The translations under genes and the position numbers were made by a program. A stretch of 64,000 bases of DNA from Thermodesulfovibrio sp. (GTDB lineage: Bacteria; Nitrospirota; Thermodesulfovibrionia; Thermodesulfovibrionales; Thermodesulfovibrionaceae): the NCBI GenBank assembly GCA_025057595.1, contig JANXBK010000003.1, forward strand, positions 62,001 through 126,000. Reading direction: 5' to 3'. The notes beneath the pieces are model-generated. The model ran no database searches. It had not been told where the DNA came from and was given only the letters and a program-made list of their open reading frames with translations. Below are positions 37,907 to 45,315 of this stretch, one piece after another (positions within the stretch are counted from its first letter, which is position 1; each line of letters opens with the position of its first letter).

Positions 37907-38700
37907 ACAATTTTTTTGAATACAGTAATAAATCCTGTATGAGCTATCATTCTTAAAGCAGGTCTAAGACTTAAACCTTCTTTCTCCCACCTTCTTTCCA
38001 GCAATTCAAATATACCAATTGTGTAAAGCTTATCTTTAAAGTCTTTCTCGATACTTTCCATTAAGCTGTACAGTTGAAGAGTGGTTGTAAGATAGCATCC
38101 AAGAATTCCTCCTGGTTTTAAAATATTTAGAATTATACTAAGATAAAGCCATGGCTCTGTTACGTCAATAACTGCTCTATCAAAATCTTTCTCTTCTATT
38201 CCTTCTTCAATATCTTTATTCTTTAGAATTAGATTATCAAGAGGCTGTTCAGCCATAAATTTTTCAATATTAGATTTAGCAATCTCGTAAAAATCTTTTC
38301 TTTTTTCATAAGAAACTACACTCCCCTCTTTACCTACAGCTCTTAGCAAATATAAGGTCAAAGCTCCTGATCCGGTACCTACTTCAAAAACCTTTGCTCC
38401 TGGGAAAATGTCTAAAAGAGTAATAATTCTTGAAATATCCTTCGGATAAATAATTTGTGCCCCCCTTTTCATTTTTAAAACATAATCTTCAAGAGTTGGC
38501 TTAAGTACAAGAAGACTCTCTCCTTTTGTGGAATTAACTCTAATTCCCTCAGGTTTATTAATAATTTCATTAAATTGTACAACTCCTTTATGAAAAGAAA
38601 ATGTAGCATCTTTTTTGAGAGTGACAAGATATTTTCTATCCTTTGAATCTATTAGAAGTGCTAATTGACCTTCTTTGAAAAGGCTCAAAACTACCTCCAT
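37903..38700 (-). CDS. trmI: tRNA (adenine-N1-)-methyltransferase TrmI
   Basis: TrmI makes 1-methyladenosine at position 58 (and sometimes 57) of tRNA, a thermostabilising modification common in thermophiles. The 265 residues have a small N-terminal barrel domain (1-75) and a SAM domain with FEVGTGSGALTLYLLRAVG near residue 100 and a DVTEPWLYL segment. The ATG lies 6 bases after the 3' end of tRNA-Gly on the same strand. GGAGG at 38694-38698 overlaps that ATG, so a TTG at 38688 with proper spacing is an alternative start. Expression presumably depends on tRNA processing. Confidence 0.92.
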   Translation of the reverse strand: MEVVLSLFKEGQLALLIDSKDRKYLVTLKKDATFSFHKGVVQFNEIINKPEGIRVNSTKGESLLVLKPTLEDYVLKMKRGAQIIYPKDISRIITLLDIFPGAKVFEVGTGSGALTLYLLRAVGKEGSVVSYEKRKDFYEIAKSNIEKFMAEQPLDNLILKNKDIEEGIEEKDFDRAVIDVTEPWLYLSIILNILKPGGILGCYLTTTLQLYSLMESIEKDFKDKLYTIGIFELLERRWEKEGLSLRPALRMIAHTGFITVFKKIV

Positions 38701-38706
38701 AAAAAA

Positions 38707-38778
38707 AGCGGGCGACGGGATTCGAACCCGCGACCTTCAGCTTGGGAAGCTGACACTCTCCCGCTGAGTTACGCCCGC
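38707..38778 (-). tRNA. tRNA-Gly (anticodon CCC)
   Basis: Acceptor stem GCGGGCG/CGCCCGC, anticodon stem TCAGC/GCTGA with loop TTCCCAA (anticodon CCC), T-loop TTCGAAT. The discriminator is T, as in glycine tRNAs; CCA is not encoded. Six further T residues follow directly on the minus strand, then the trmI start codon. Confidence 0.95.
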
Positions 38779-38825
38779 AAAATCTATAATTTTTTATATC
38801 ACTGAAACCTCGGTAATGTCAACTT

Positions 38826-40595
38826 CTATAAGCCTTTTACCTTTCCTGTGGTTAAATCAATATCAATTTTACGATAGTTTGGATCAGAAGCTGTTCCCGG
38901 CATAAGACTTATATCACCTGCTACAGGTACAATAAGTTTTGCTCCATTAAATACTAATATGTCTTTTATAGAAAGTTGCCATCCTTTAGGAACTCCTCTT
39001 AGAGTCGGATTATCAGACAAACTTAAATGAGTTTTTGCAATACATACTGAAAAATCTGAATAATCTTTATTTGAGTCTATGATTTTAAGCTTCTGTAACG
39101 CCAAATCAGAAAACTCTACAGAGTCAGCACCGTAAATCTCTCTTGCAATCAGTTCGATCTTTGATATATGAGGAAGATTCTCTTCATAAAGAAAACTAAA
39201 TTTTGTAGAGTTTTCACATGCATCAATAACTAAATCTGCCAGTTCAAGAGCTCCTTTGCCTCCTTTCTGCCAATGCTCTGAAACTGCTACAGAAAGCCCC
39301 TTTTCTAAACATAGTTTTTTTACTATCTCTATCTCTTCTTTGTAGTCTTTTTGAAACCTATTGATACATACAACTGGAGTAATGCCAGATTTTTTCACAA
39401 TATCAACATTGTAAAATAAATTTTCTAATCCTCTTTCAAGCCATTTTATGTTTTTTTCAAAGTAATCCTTCGGAATTGTATCTCCTACTTTTATTTTCGG
39501 TGCATCTTTGTCAGCTCCGTGATACTTTAATGCTCTCAAAGTAGCTACTATCACTGCTGCATTTGGCTTAAGCTGTGAGTGTCTACACTTTATATTCCAA
39601 AATTTTTCAAATCCTATATCTGCTCCAAATCCTGCTTCTGTAACATGATACTCACTGAGTTTAGTTGCTATTTTATCAGCAATAATAGAAGACTGTCCGA
39701 TTGCAATATTTGCAAATGGTGCGGCATGAACAAATACTGGTTGTCCCTCTATGGTTTGAATGAGATTCGGATTTATAGCAGGAAGCATAATCGCTGTCAT
39801 AGCTCCAGCAACCTCTAAATCTTCTGTTGTGATTGGCTGTCCAGTCTTTGAGTAAGCAACCACTACTCTGCCGATTCTTTCCCTTAAGTCTCTTATACTG
39901 TCTGTTAAGGCTAAAATAGCCATAAGTTCAGATGAGGTTGCGATATCAAAACGACTCTCTATTGGAATACCATCTTTTTCTCTACCAAGTCCTATAACTA
40001 TCTTTCTTAAGAATTGAGCACAAAAATCAATTACCCATCCCATATGAATTCTTTTTGGATCTATATTAAGTCTTTTAAGGTTCTTCTTTTTTAGGATTTC
40101 ATCTGAGTAGTTTGACTCATGTAACAGTCTTGCAGTTAAGGCAACCATGGCAAGATTATGAGCATTCATTACTGCATTTATATCTCCTGTAAATCCTAAG
40201 GAAAACTCTACTCTTGGAACACATTGAGAAAGCCCTCCTCCTGAGGCTCCTCCCTTAACATTCATTAGAGGACCCATAGAAGGCTGCCTTATAGCACAAC
40301 TGGCTTTTTTACCTCTAAGCGCAAGTCCTTGAACAAGACCGATAGTTGTTGTTGATTTTCCCTCGCCAAAAGGTGTAGGTGTCATTGCAGTTATGACAAT
40401 ATATTTACCAGTTGAGTTGCTTTTTATTCTGCTGTAAAGCCTTTGATAGTCAATCTTTGCAATATATTTTCCATAGGGAATTATCTCATCTTCTTCTATC
40501 CCTATTTCATAGGCGAGTCTAAATATTGTCTTTATCTTCTTTTCAGCCTCTTGAGCAATTAGCCAATCAGGAACAACTCCAGGCTCAAGTAGCAT
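38826..40595 (-). CDS. fhs: Formate-tetrahydrofolate ligase
   Basis: Fhs activates formate with ATP to 10-formyl-THF, the entry of the methyl branch of the Wood-Ljungdahl pathway. The 589 residues show the P-loop TPTPFGEGKSTTTIGL (GEGKST at 77-82), family motifs GGASGGGLSQCVPR and VNRF-like VCINRFQKD, and the C-terminal LMPGTASDPNYRKIDID. Length is slightly above the usual 555-560. It works with the acsEDCB products encoded 18 kb away and also supplies formyl-THF to PurH. A cluster of four small genes precedes it on the same strand. Confidence 0.96.
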   Translation of the reverse strand: MLLEPGVVPDWLIAQEAEKKIKTIFRLAYEIGIEEDEIIPYGKYIAKIDYQRLYSRIKSNSTGKYIVITAMTPTPFGEGKSTTTIGLVQGLALRGKKASCAIRQPSMGPLMNVKGGASGGGLSQCVPRVEFSLGFTGDINAVMNAHNLAMVALTARLLHESNYSDEILKKKNLKRLNIDPKRIHMGWVIDFCAQFLRKIVIGLGREKDGIPIESRFDIATSSELMAILALTDSIRDLRERIGRVVVAYSKTGQPITTEDLEVAGAMTAIMLPAINPNLIQTIEGQPVFVHAAPFANIAIGQSSIIADKIATKLSEYHVTEAGFGADIGFEKFWNIKCRHSQLKPNAAVIVATLRALKYHGADKDAPKIKVGDTIPKDYFEKNIKWLERGLENLFYNVDIVKKSGITPVVCINRFQKDYKEEIEIVKKLCLEKGLSVAVSEHWQKGGKGALELADLVIDACENSTKFSFLYEENLPHISKIELIAREIYGADSVEFSDLALQKLKIIDSNKDYSDFSVCIAKTHLSLSDNPTLRGVPKGWQLSIKDILVFNGAKLIVPVAGDISLMPGTASDPNYRKIDIDLTTGKVKGL

Positions 40596-40607
40596 ATGCT
40601 CTCCAGA

Positions 40608-40793
40608 TTAGCTTTTCTCTTGCACATCCTCCACATCCACCAGATAATCCTTTAACTTTTCCATTAATGAATCAGGTAAAACCTCATCATAAAGTAATGA
40701 GTTCATCTCCTCTATTGTAAGTTGCTCTTTGACATGTCTTGGAAGCATTCTCACAATGGCTATTCTTACTGGATCAGGCTTTTTTTCAGACAT
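40608..40793 (-). CDS. Small acidic protein of unknown function upstream of fhs
   Basis: I do not recognise this 61-residue protein. It has an N-terminal segment KPDPVRIAIVRMLPRHV and a charged helical C-terminal half ending VDVEDVQEKS. It has no cysteines, signal peptide or membrane helix. An AGGAG Shine-Dalgarno lies before the ATG. It ends 12 bases before fhs and begins 18 bases after the next unknown gene, so it looks like a true operon member. A role as a small partner of the neighbours is only suggested by context. Confidence 0.65.
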   Translation of the reverse strand: MSEKKPDPVRIAIVRMLPRHVKEQLTIEEMNSLLYDEVLPDSLMEKLKDYLVDVEDVQEKS

Positions 40794-40811
40794 AGCTTTT
40801 CTCCTGAAATA

Positions 40812-41258
40812 CTACTTCTTTACTTTACTTTCCAGTAATCCTATAAAGTTTTTTAAGAGTTGAGAAAGTCTTTCCTCATTTATAACTTCAAGCTCGTCAG
40901 TTACATAATCTGATAGATTTAACTCTGTTTTTAGCTTGTACTCTTTATCTAAATCTATATCAAAAATAGATTCAAAAACCTCACCAAAAGCACCTCCTTT
41001 TTTTACTTCTCCTTCAAACTCTAAATAAAGCTTTTCTCCAAAACGAGTTGCCTTAATTTCAAGCTCATGAAAGGGACTCGTAGCCTTAGTATACTCTAAC
41101 TCATGGCTATCACTTCCAAAACCTATTTTTTTAGGCTTCCAACCTAAATCTTCCACCATAATTTCATGAATAGCTGCTACCAACACATTGTCTTTTTCTG
41201 CTTTAATAGATTGTTCTTTCAAAAAAGTTTTAACTTTCTCTAAAAGACGCCAAACCAT
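40812..41258 (-). CDS. Conserved-looking hypothetical protein
   Basis: I do not recognise this 148-residue soluble protein. The N-terminal 50 residues are helical and charged (LLEKVKTFLKEQSIKAEKD), the middle is beta-rich (HELEIKATRFGEKLYLEFEGEV), and the C-terminus is helical and ends LLESKVKK. It has no cysteines and no obvious catalytic motif. A GGAGGG Shine-Dalgarno precedes it. It sits between an Mth938-like gene (13 bases) and the small acidic gene (18 bases) in the fhs run. Confidence 0.65.
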   Translation of the reverse strand: MVWRLLEKVKTFLKEQSIKAEKDNVLVAAIHEIMVEDLGWKPKKIGFGSDSHELEYTKATSPFHELEIKATRFGEKLYLEFEGEVKKGGAFGEVFESIFDIDLDKEYKLKTELNLSDYVTDELEVINEERLSQLLKNFIGLLESKVKK

Positions 41259-41271
41259 AAATCCCTCCTTT

Positions 41272-41616
41272 TTAGCATGTTAAATGAAAAGCACCAGCAA
41301 CTCTTTTGCCCTCTTTTAAGAAATCATTAAAAATCCTAACTGCCTTATCAGTTAGATCTACATAAACATCAATACCTCTACTCTTTAATTCTTTAATCAA
41401 ATCCTCTGGGACAACCATTCTTCCATATGCTCCTGTACCAACCACAAGTATGCTTGCATTATTTTTAAAGACTTCAACTAAATCCTCCATACATAAGGAA
41501 TGTCCCTGTTTTCTCCACCAATTAGGATATATTGTATCTGGAAATACGATTAAATCTGCTGAGTATTCAATACCATCAACTACAATCTTTCCAAAAGAGT
41601 ATTGTGTGATTTTCAT
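41272..41616 (-). CDS. Mth938-like (DUF498/NDUFAF3-type) domain protein
   Basis: The 114 residues match the small Mth938-like fold: beta-rich start (SFGKIVVDGIEYSADLIVFPD), a PNWWRKQGH segment, VLVVGTGAYGRM-like glycine-rich loop (ILVVGTGAYGRMVV), then LKSRGIDVYVDLTDKAVRIFN and a FHLTC end. The family is widespread and functionally uncharacterised in bacteria; the human relative NDUFAF3 assists complex I assembly. It abuts the next gene with no gap. Linkage to fhs is the only functional hint here. Confidence 0.8.
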   Translation of the reverse strand: MKITQYSFGKIVVDGIEYSADLIVFPDTIYPNWWRKQGHSLCMEDLVEVFKNNASILVVGTGAYGRMVVPEDLIKELKSRGIDVYVDLTDKAVRIFNDFLKEGKRVAGAFHLTC

Positions 41617-42231
41617 TCAGCCCTCCTTACTTAGCTTATCTCTTAAATATCTTATTATATCGTCGTATATTGAAGGAACAATAAGAAATATTTCTATATC
41701 CTGTGGTAAATTAAGTTTTAATCTGTCTTGATCTCTCAAAATCAACACCGCTGACTCTCCTTCAGCTAGATTTGTGATAATTTTTTCTCTTATTTGATTA
41801 AGTCTTTTTTGATTTGCCTCCTGAAAATAGTCATATACTGTCTTCATAACAGAGACTGTTTTTACTACTCTTAGACAATTTCCCCAATCTATAAATTCAC
41901 CAAATACTTCTGGATCCTCTAAACCGACAACTACTGCTCCTTCTGAAACTTTCTTTTCAACAAAAGGATAAAGGTATGGATTTGTCTCTCTTATCACATC
42001 AACTGCCTCTGCTCCCTCGATGAATAAAGTCTCAACAAAAATCTTGGTAACAAAACCCAATCTTTCAAGCTTTTCAACCTGTCTTAATACTTCCTGCCAA
42101 TATGTCTCCACAAGACTTTTCAGTTTTTCATCTTCCTCATTGGGAAGAAAGATATTAGAAATACAAAAAAGTCTTCTTTTACCTGTAAAATCCTCTACTG
42201 AAAGTCTTTGTATCTTACCGAGTTCTACCAT
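41617..42231 (-). CDS. Hypothetical protein in the fhs-trp run
   Basis: I do not recognise this 204-residue soluble protein. It opens MVELGKIQRLSVEDFTGKRR, has an alpha/beta pattern with a central acidic segment (AVVVGLEDPEVFGEFIDWGN) and a helical stretch (YFQEANQKRLNQIREKI), and ends in alternating strand and helix (SAVLILRDQDRLKLNLPQDIE region). There is no metal or nucleotide motif I can name. It begins 2 bases after trpD and its stop abuts the Mth938-like gene, so it is part of the same transcript and possibly functionally tied to that gene. Confidence 0.65.
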   Translation of the reverse strand: MVELGKIQRLSVEDFTGKRRLFCISNIFLPNEEDEKLKSLVETYWQEVLRQVEKLERLGFVTKIFVETLFIEGAEAVDVIRETNPYLYPFVEKKVSEGAVVVGLEDPEVFGEFIDWGNCLRVVKTVSVMKTVYDYFQEANQKRLNQIREKIITNLAEGESAVLILRDQDRLKLNLPQDIEIFLIVPSIYDDIIRYLRDKLSKEG

Positions 42232-42233
42232 AT

Positions 42234-43244
42234 TTAAAGTCTATTAGTAAACTCTTTAAGTTGCTCAAACTTTGCAAGTGCTTTTCCAGAGTATATACTG
42301 TCTTCAGCAATCTCTATTCCCTCTTTTAAATCTTTTGCTTTACCTGAAAGCATTAAAGCTGCAGCTGCATTAAGTATAACCATATCTGTTTTTGGAGTTC
42401 TTTGTCCTTTAAGAATATCAAGAATTATTTTTGCATTCTCTTTTTTGTCTCCTCCTTTAATATCCTGTAAAGAAACCGGCTTAAATCCGTAATCCTGAAG
42501 AATGATTTTATAGCTTTCAATCTTGTCTTTTTTGCCTCTTACAACATAAGTATCTGCAGTTACTGTAATCTCATCAAGTCCGTCTTCACTATGAATAACC
42601 ATTATATCTTCTGAACCAAGTTTAAGTAGTACTTTTACTATTGTCTCCATATATTGCTTAGAAAAAACTCCTATAAGTTGCCTTTTAACTTGAGCAGGAT
42701 TTAACATTGGTCCAAGAATATTAAAAACAGTTCTTATTTTAAGCTCTCTTCTAACAGAGGCAACTGCCTTCATTGCTGGATGATAAAGGGGAGCAAAAAG
42801 AACTGTTATACCACATTCATAAAGACATTTTTCTGCCTGTTCAGGTGTCATATCTACTTTTATGCCAAGCTCTTCCAATACATCTATACTTCCACAAAGA
42901 CTTGAAGCAGACCTATTTCCATGTTTTGCAACAGGAATACCTGCTGAAGAGACAACAAAACATGTTGCAGTTGAAACATTAAAAGTTCCTGCTTTATCAC
43001 CTCCGGTGCCTACTATATCTATTGCATCTTCTGGTGCATTTATCTTTATTGCTTGCTCTCTGAAAAACTTAACAGTAGCTAAAATCTCATCCTCTGTTTC
43101 ACCTTTCATAGTAAGACCCATAAGAAATGCCGCAATCTGAGCTTGAGAAGCTCTTCCTTCAATTACATCAATAAAACTTCCTCTTAAAGTTTCCTCTGTT
43201 AAATTTTCTTTTTTAGTTAATCTATATATTGCCTCTTCAATCAT
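42234..43244 (-). CDS. trpD: Anthranilate phosphoribosyltransferase
   Basis: TrpD attaches phosphoribose to anthranilate in tryptophan synthesis. The 336 residues show the class IV phosphoribosyltransferase motifs: [17 protein letters not shown] near residue 80, the KHGNRSASS loop near 106, and [10 protein letters not shown] near 176. It overlaps trpG by 4 bases. trpC, trpF, trpB and trpA are not in the window. Confidence 0.96.
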   Translation of the reverse strand: MIEEAIYRLTKKENLTEETLRGSFIDVIEGRASQAQIAAFLMGLTMKGETEDEILATVKFFREQAIKINAPEDAIDIVGTGGDKAGTFNVSTATCFVVSSAGIPVAKHGNRSASSLCGSIDVLEELGIKVDMTPEQAEKCLYECGITVLFAPLYHPAMKAVASVRRELKIRTVFNILGPMLNPAQVKRQLIGVFSKQYMETIVKVLLKLGSEDIMVIHSEDGLDEITVTADTYVVRGKKDKIESYKIILQDYGFKPVSLQDIKGGDKKENAKIILDILKGQRTPKTDMVILNAAAALMLSGKAKDLKEGIEIAEDSIYSGKALAKFEQLKEFTNRL

Positions 43245-43804
43245 AATTTAAGAAAATTCCTTAATAAATCCTTTCCTACCTTTGTTAATATACTTTCTGG
43301 ATGAAATTGAACTCCCTCCACCTTAAACTCTTTGTGCCTTATACCCATAATTATACCATTGGAAGTCCAAGCTGTAATAGTAAGACATTCTGGAAGAGAA
43401 TCTCTGTCAACTACTAAAGAGTGATATCTTGTGGCTTCAAAGGGATTTGGCAAACCGGTAAATATAGTCTTTCCATCATGATATATTAGCGAAGTTTTTC
43501 CATGTACTATCTCAGGGCAGCGAATCACCTTTCCGCCAAATGCTTCTCCGATAGCTTGATGTCCAAGACAGACTCCAAGAATAGGAATTTTACCTACAAA
43601 ATATTTTATAACCTCTACTGATATCCCTGCTTCCTTCGGTGTACAAGGACCAGGAGAGATTACTATCCTGTCTGGATTAATCTCTTCTATTTGATTAATA
43701 GAGAGTTGATCGTTTCTGAAAACAATAACCTTTTGTCCAAGTTCACCAAGATATTGATAAAGATTGTATGTAAAAGAATCGTAATTATCAATTAAAAGAA
43801 TCAT
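43241..43804 (-). CDS. trpG: Anthranilate/aminodeoxychorismate synthase glutaminase subunit
   Basis: This amidotransferase feeds ammonia from glutamine to TrpE, and possibly PabB. The 187 residues have the catalytic cysteine in [18 protein letters not shown] (Cys79), the His/Glu pair in [10 protein letters not shown], the N-terminal [15 protein letters not shown], and the [11 protein letters not shown] loop. It overlaps trpE and trpD by 4 bases each. Confidence 0.95.
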   Translation of the reverse strand: MILLIDNYDSFTYNLYQYLGELGQKVIVFRNDQLSINQIEEINPDRIVISPGPCTPKEAGISVEVIKYFVGKIPILGVCLGHQAIGEAFGGKVIRCPEIVHGKTSLIYHDGKTIFTGLPNPFEATRYHSLVVDRDSLPECLTITAWTSNGIIMGIRHKEFKVEGVQFHPESILTKVGKDLLRNFLKL

Positions 43805-45279
43805 ATTTTTTCACCTAAAAAATTAACTGCCTTAAGCATAGCAGTTGCCTTACTGACAGTTTCATTATACTCATTTTCAGGAATAGAGTCTGCTACTATT
43901 CCTGCTCCAGCCTGAATATATATCTTTGTATCTTTAACCACAAGCATTCTGATACCAATACACATATCCATATTACCTGTAAAACTAAAATAACCTATTG
44001 CTCCTGCATAAACTCCTCTCTTAATATTTTCAAGCTCCTCAATAATCTGCATTGCTCTCACTTTTGGTGCACCTGTTACAGTTCCTGCAGGAAAACAAGA
44101 CATAAAAACATCAAATATGTCTAACCCTTCAAGAAGTTTTCCTTCTACATTACTTACAATATGCATGACATGGCTATATCTTTCAATAGTCATAAGCTCA
44201 GTAACATTAACACTTCCTACTTCAGCAACCCTGCCCACATCGTTTCTACCAAGATCAACAAGCATAATGTGTTCTGCCTTCTCCTTTTCGTCAGAAAGAA
44301 GCTGTCTTTCAAACTCTATATCCTCCTGCTCTGTTTTACCTCGTGGACGAGTACCAGCAATTGGTCTTACTGTAATATTTCCTTCTTCAACTCTTACAAG
44401 AATCTCAGGTGAAGAGCCTATCAAATAAGAATCACCTGTGTCAATATAAAACATATAAGGCGAAGGATTTATAATCCTCAAACTTCTATATATATCAAAA
44501 GGGTCTCTGCTTAAATTTGTTTCAAATCTCTGTGAAAGAACAACTTGAATAATATCTCCACTGTAGATATACTCTTTTGCCTTTTTTACAATATCAATAA
44601 ACTCCTCTTTTGTAAAATTTGATGAAAACTCTTTAATTGGCATTCTTAGCTCTTTTTCTGGAAAAGTTAGATAAGTTCTAAATCTCTCATCTTGATGATT
44701 CTTAAGCACGCGAATAATTTCATCAATTTTTGTTTCAGCCTCTTTATACTCTATATTTCTTTCAACCATAACATTGTAAACAATCTTTATTGACTGCCTC
44801 AAATTATCAAAGATTAAAACAGTCTCAGGCACCATAAGAAAAATATCTGGCATATCAACTGAAGGTTTATCTATATCAGGAACTTTTTCAAAAAGCTTTA
44901 CTGTATCGTAAGAAATATATCCAACCATTCCTATAAAAAATCTTGGTAGATTTTTGTCTTGATAAACTCTAAACTCTTTATAAAAATCCTTTAAAAATTG
45001 AAAAGGATTAACATCATCGTATATAAAAGTACTATTAAATTTGACTAATTTAACCTTTCTTTTCTGTACAATAATTGAAATACAAGGATCAACTCCGATA
45101 ATAGAGTATCTTCCCCACTTTTCTCCTCCAATAACACTCTCAAGAAGAAAAGAGGGTTTCTTATTAAGCTTAACGAATGCTCCAACAGGAGTATCGAGAT
45201 CAGCTATTATCTCTTTGTAAAGAGGTATTATATTGTATTTTTTCTTAAGGGATTCAAACTCGCTTTCTGTCAAATTCAT
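43801..45279 (-). CDS. trpE: Anthranilate synthase component I
   Basis: TrpE makes anthranilate from chorismate. The 492 residues include the tryptophan feedback-binding LLES motif at residues 45-48, and the chorismate-binding domain with [43 protein letters not shown] and [15 protein letters not shown]. Presence of LLES favours TrpE over PabB. No leader peptide or attenuator is visible in the 36 bases upstream, which follow the nucleotidyltransferase gene. Confidence 0.95.
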   Translation of the reverse strand: MNLTESEFESLKKKYNIIPLYKEIIADLDTPVGAFVKLNKKPSFLLESVIGGEKWGRYSIIGVDPCISIIVQKRKVKLVKFNSTFIYDDVNPFQFLKDFYKEFRVYQDKNLPRFFIGMVGYISYDTVKLFEKVPDIDKPSVDMPDIFLMVPETVLIFDNLRQSIKIVYNVMVERNIEYKEAETKIDEIIRVLKNHQDERFRTYLTFPEKELRMPIKEFSSNFTKEEFIDIVKKAKEYIYSGDIIQVVLSQRFETNLSRDPFDIYRSLRIINPSPYMFYIDTGDSYLIGSSPEILVRVEEGNITVRPIAGTRPRGKTEQEDIEFERQLLSDEKEKAEHIMLVDLGRNDVGRVAEVGSVNVTELMTIERYSHVMHIVSNVEGKLLEGLDIFDVFMSCFPAGTVTGAPKVRAMQIIEELENIKRGVYAGAIGYFSFTGNMDMCIGIRMLVVKDTKIYIQAGAGIVADSIPENEYNETVSKATAMLKAVNFLGEKI

Positions 45280-45315
45280 TAAAACATTTTAAAGAATTTT
45301 AAGTAAAAAAGGCAA

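Noticed and set aside
45280-45315. trp leader peptide or attenuator before trpE
   Set aside because: Only 36 bases separate the genes and no Trp-codon ORF or hairpin is visible.
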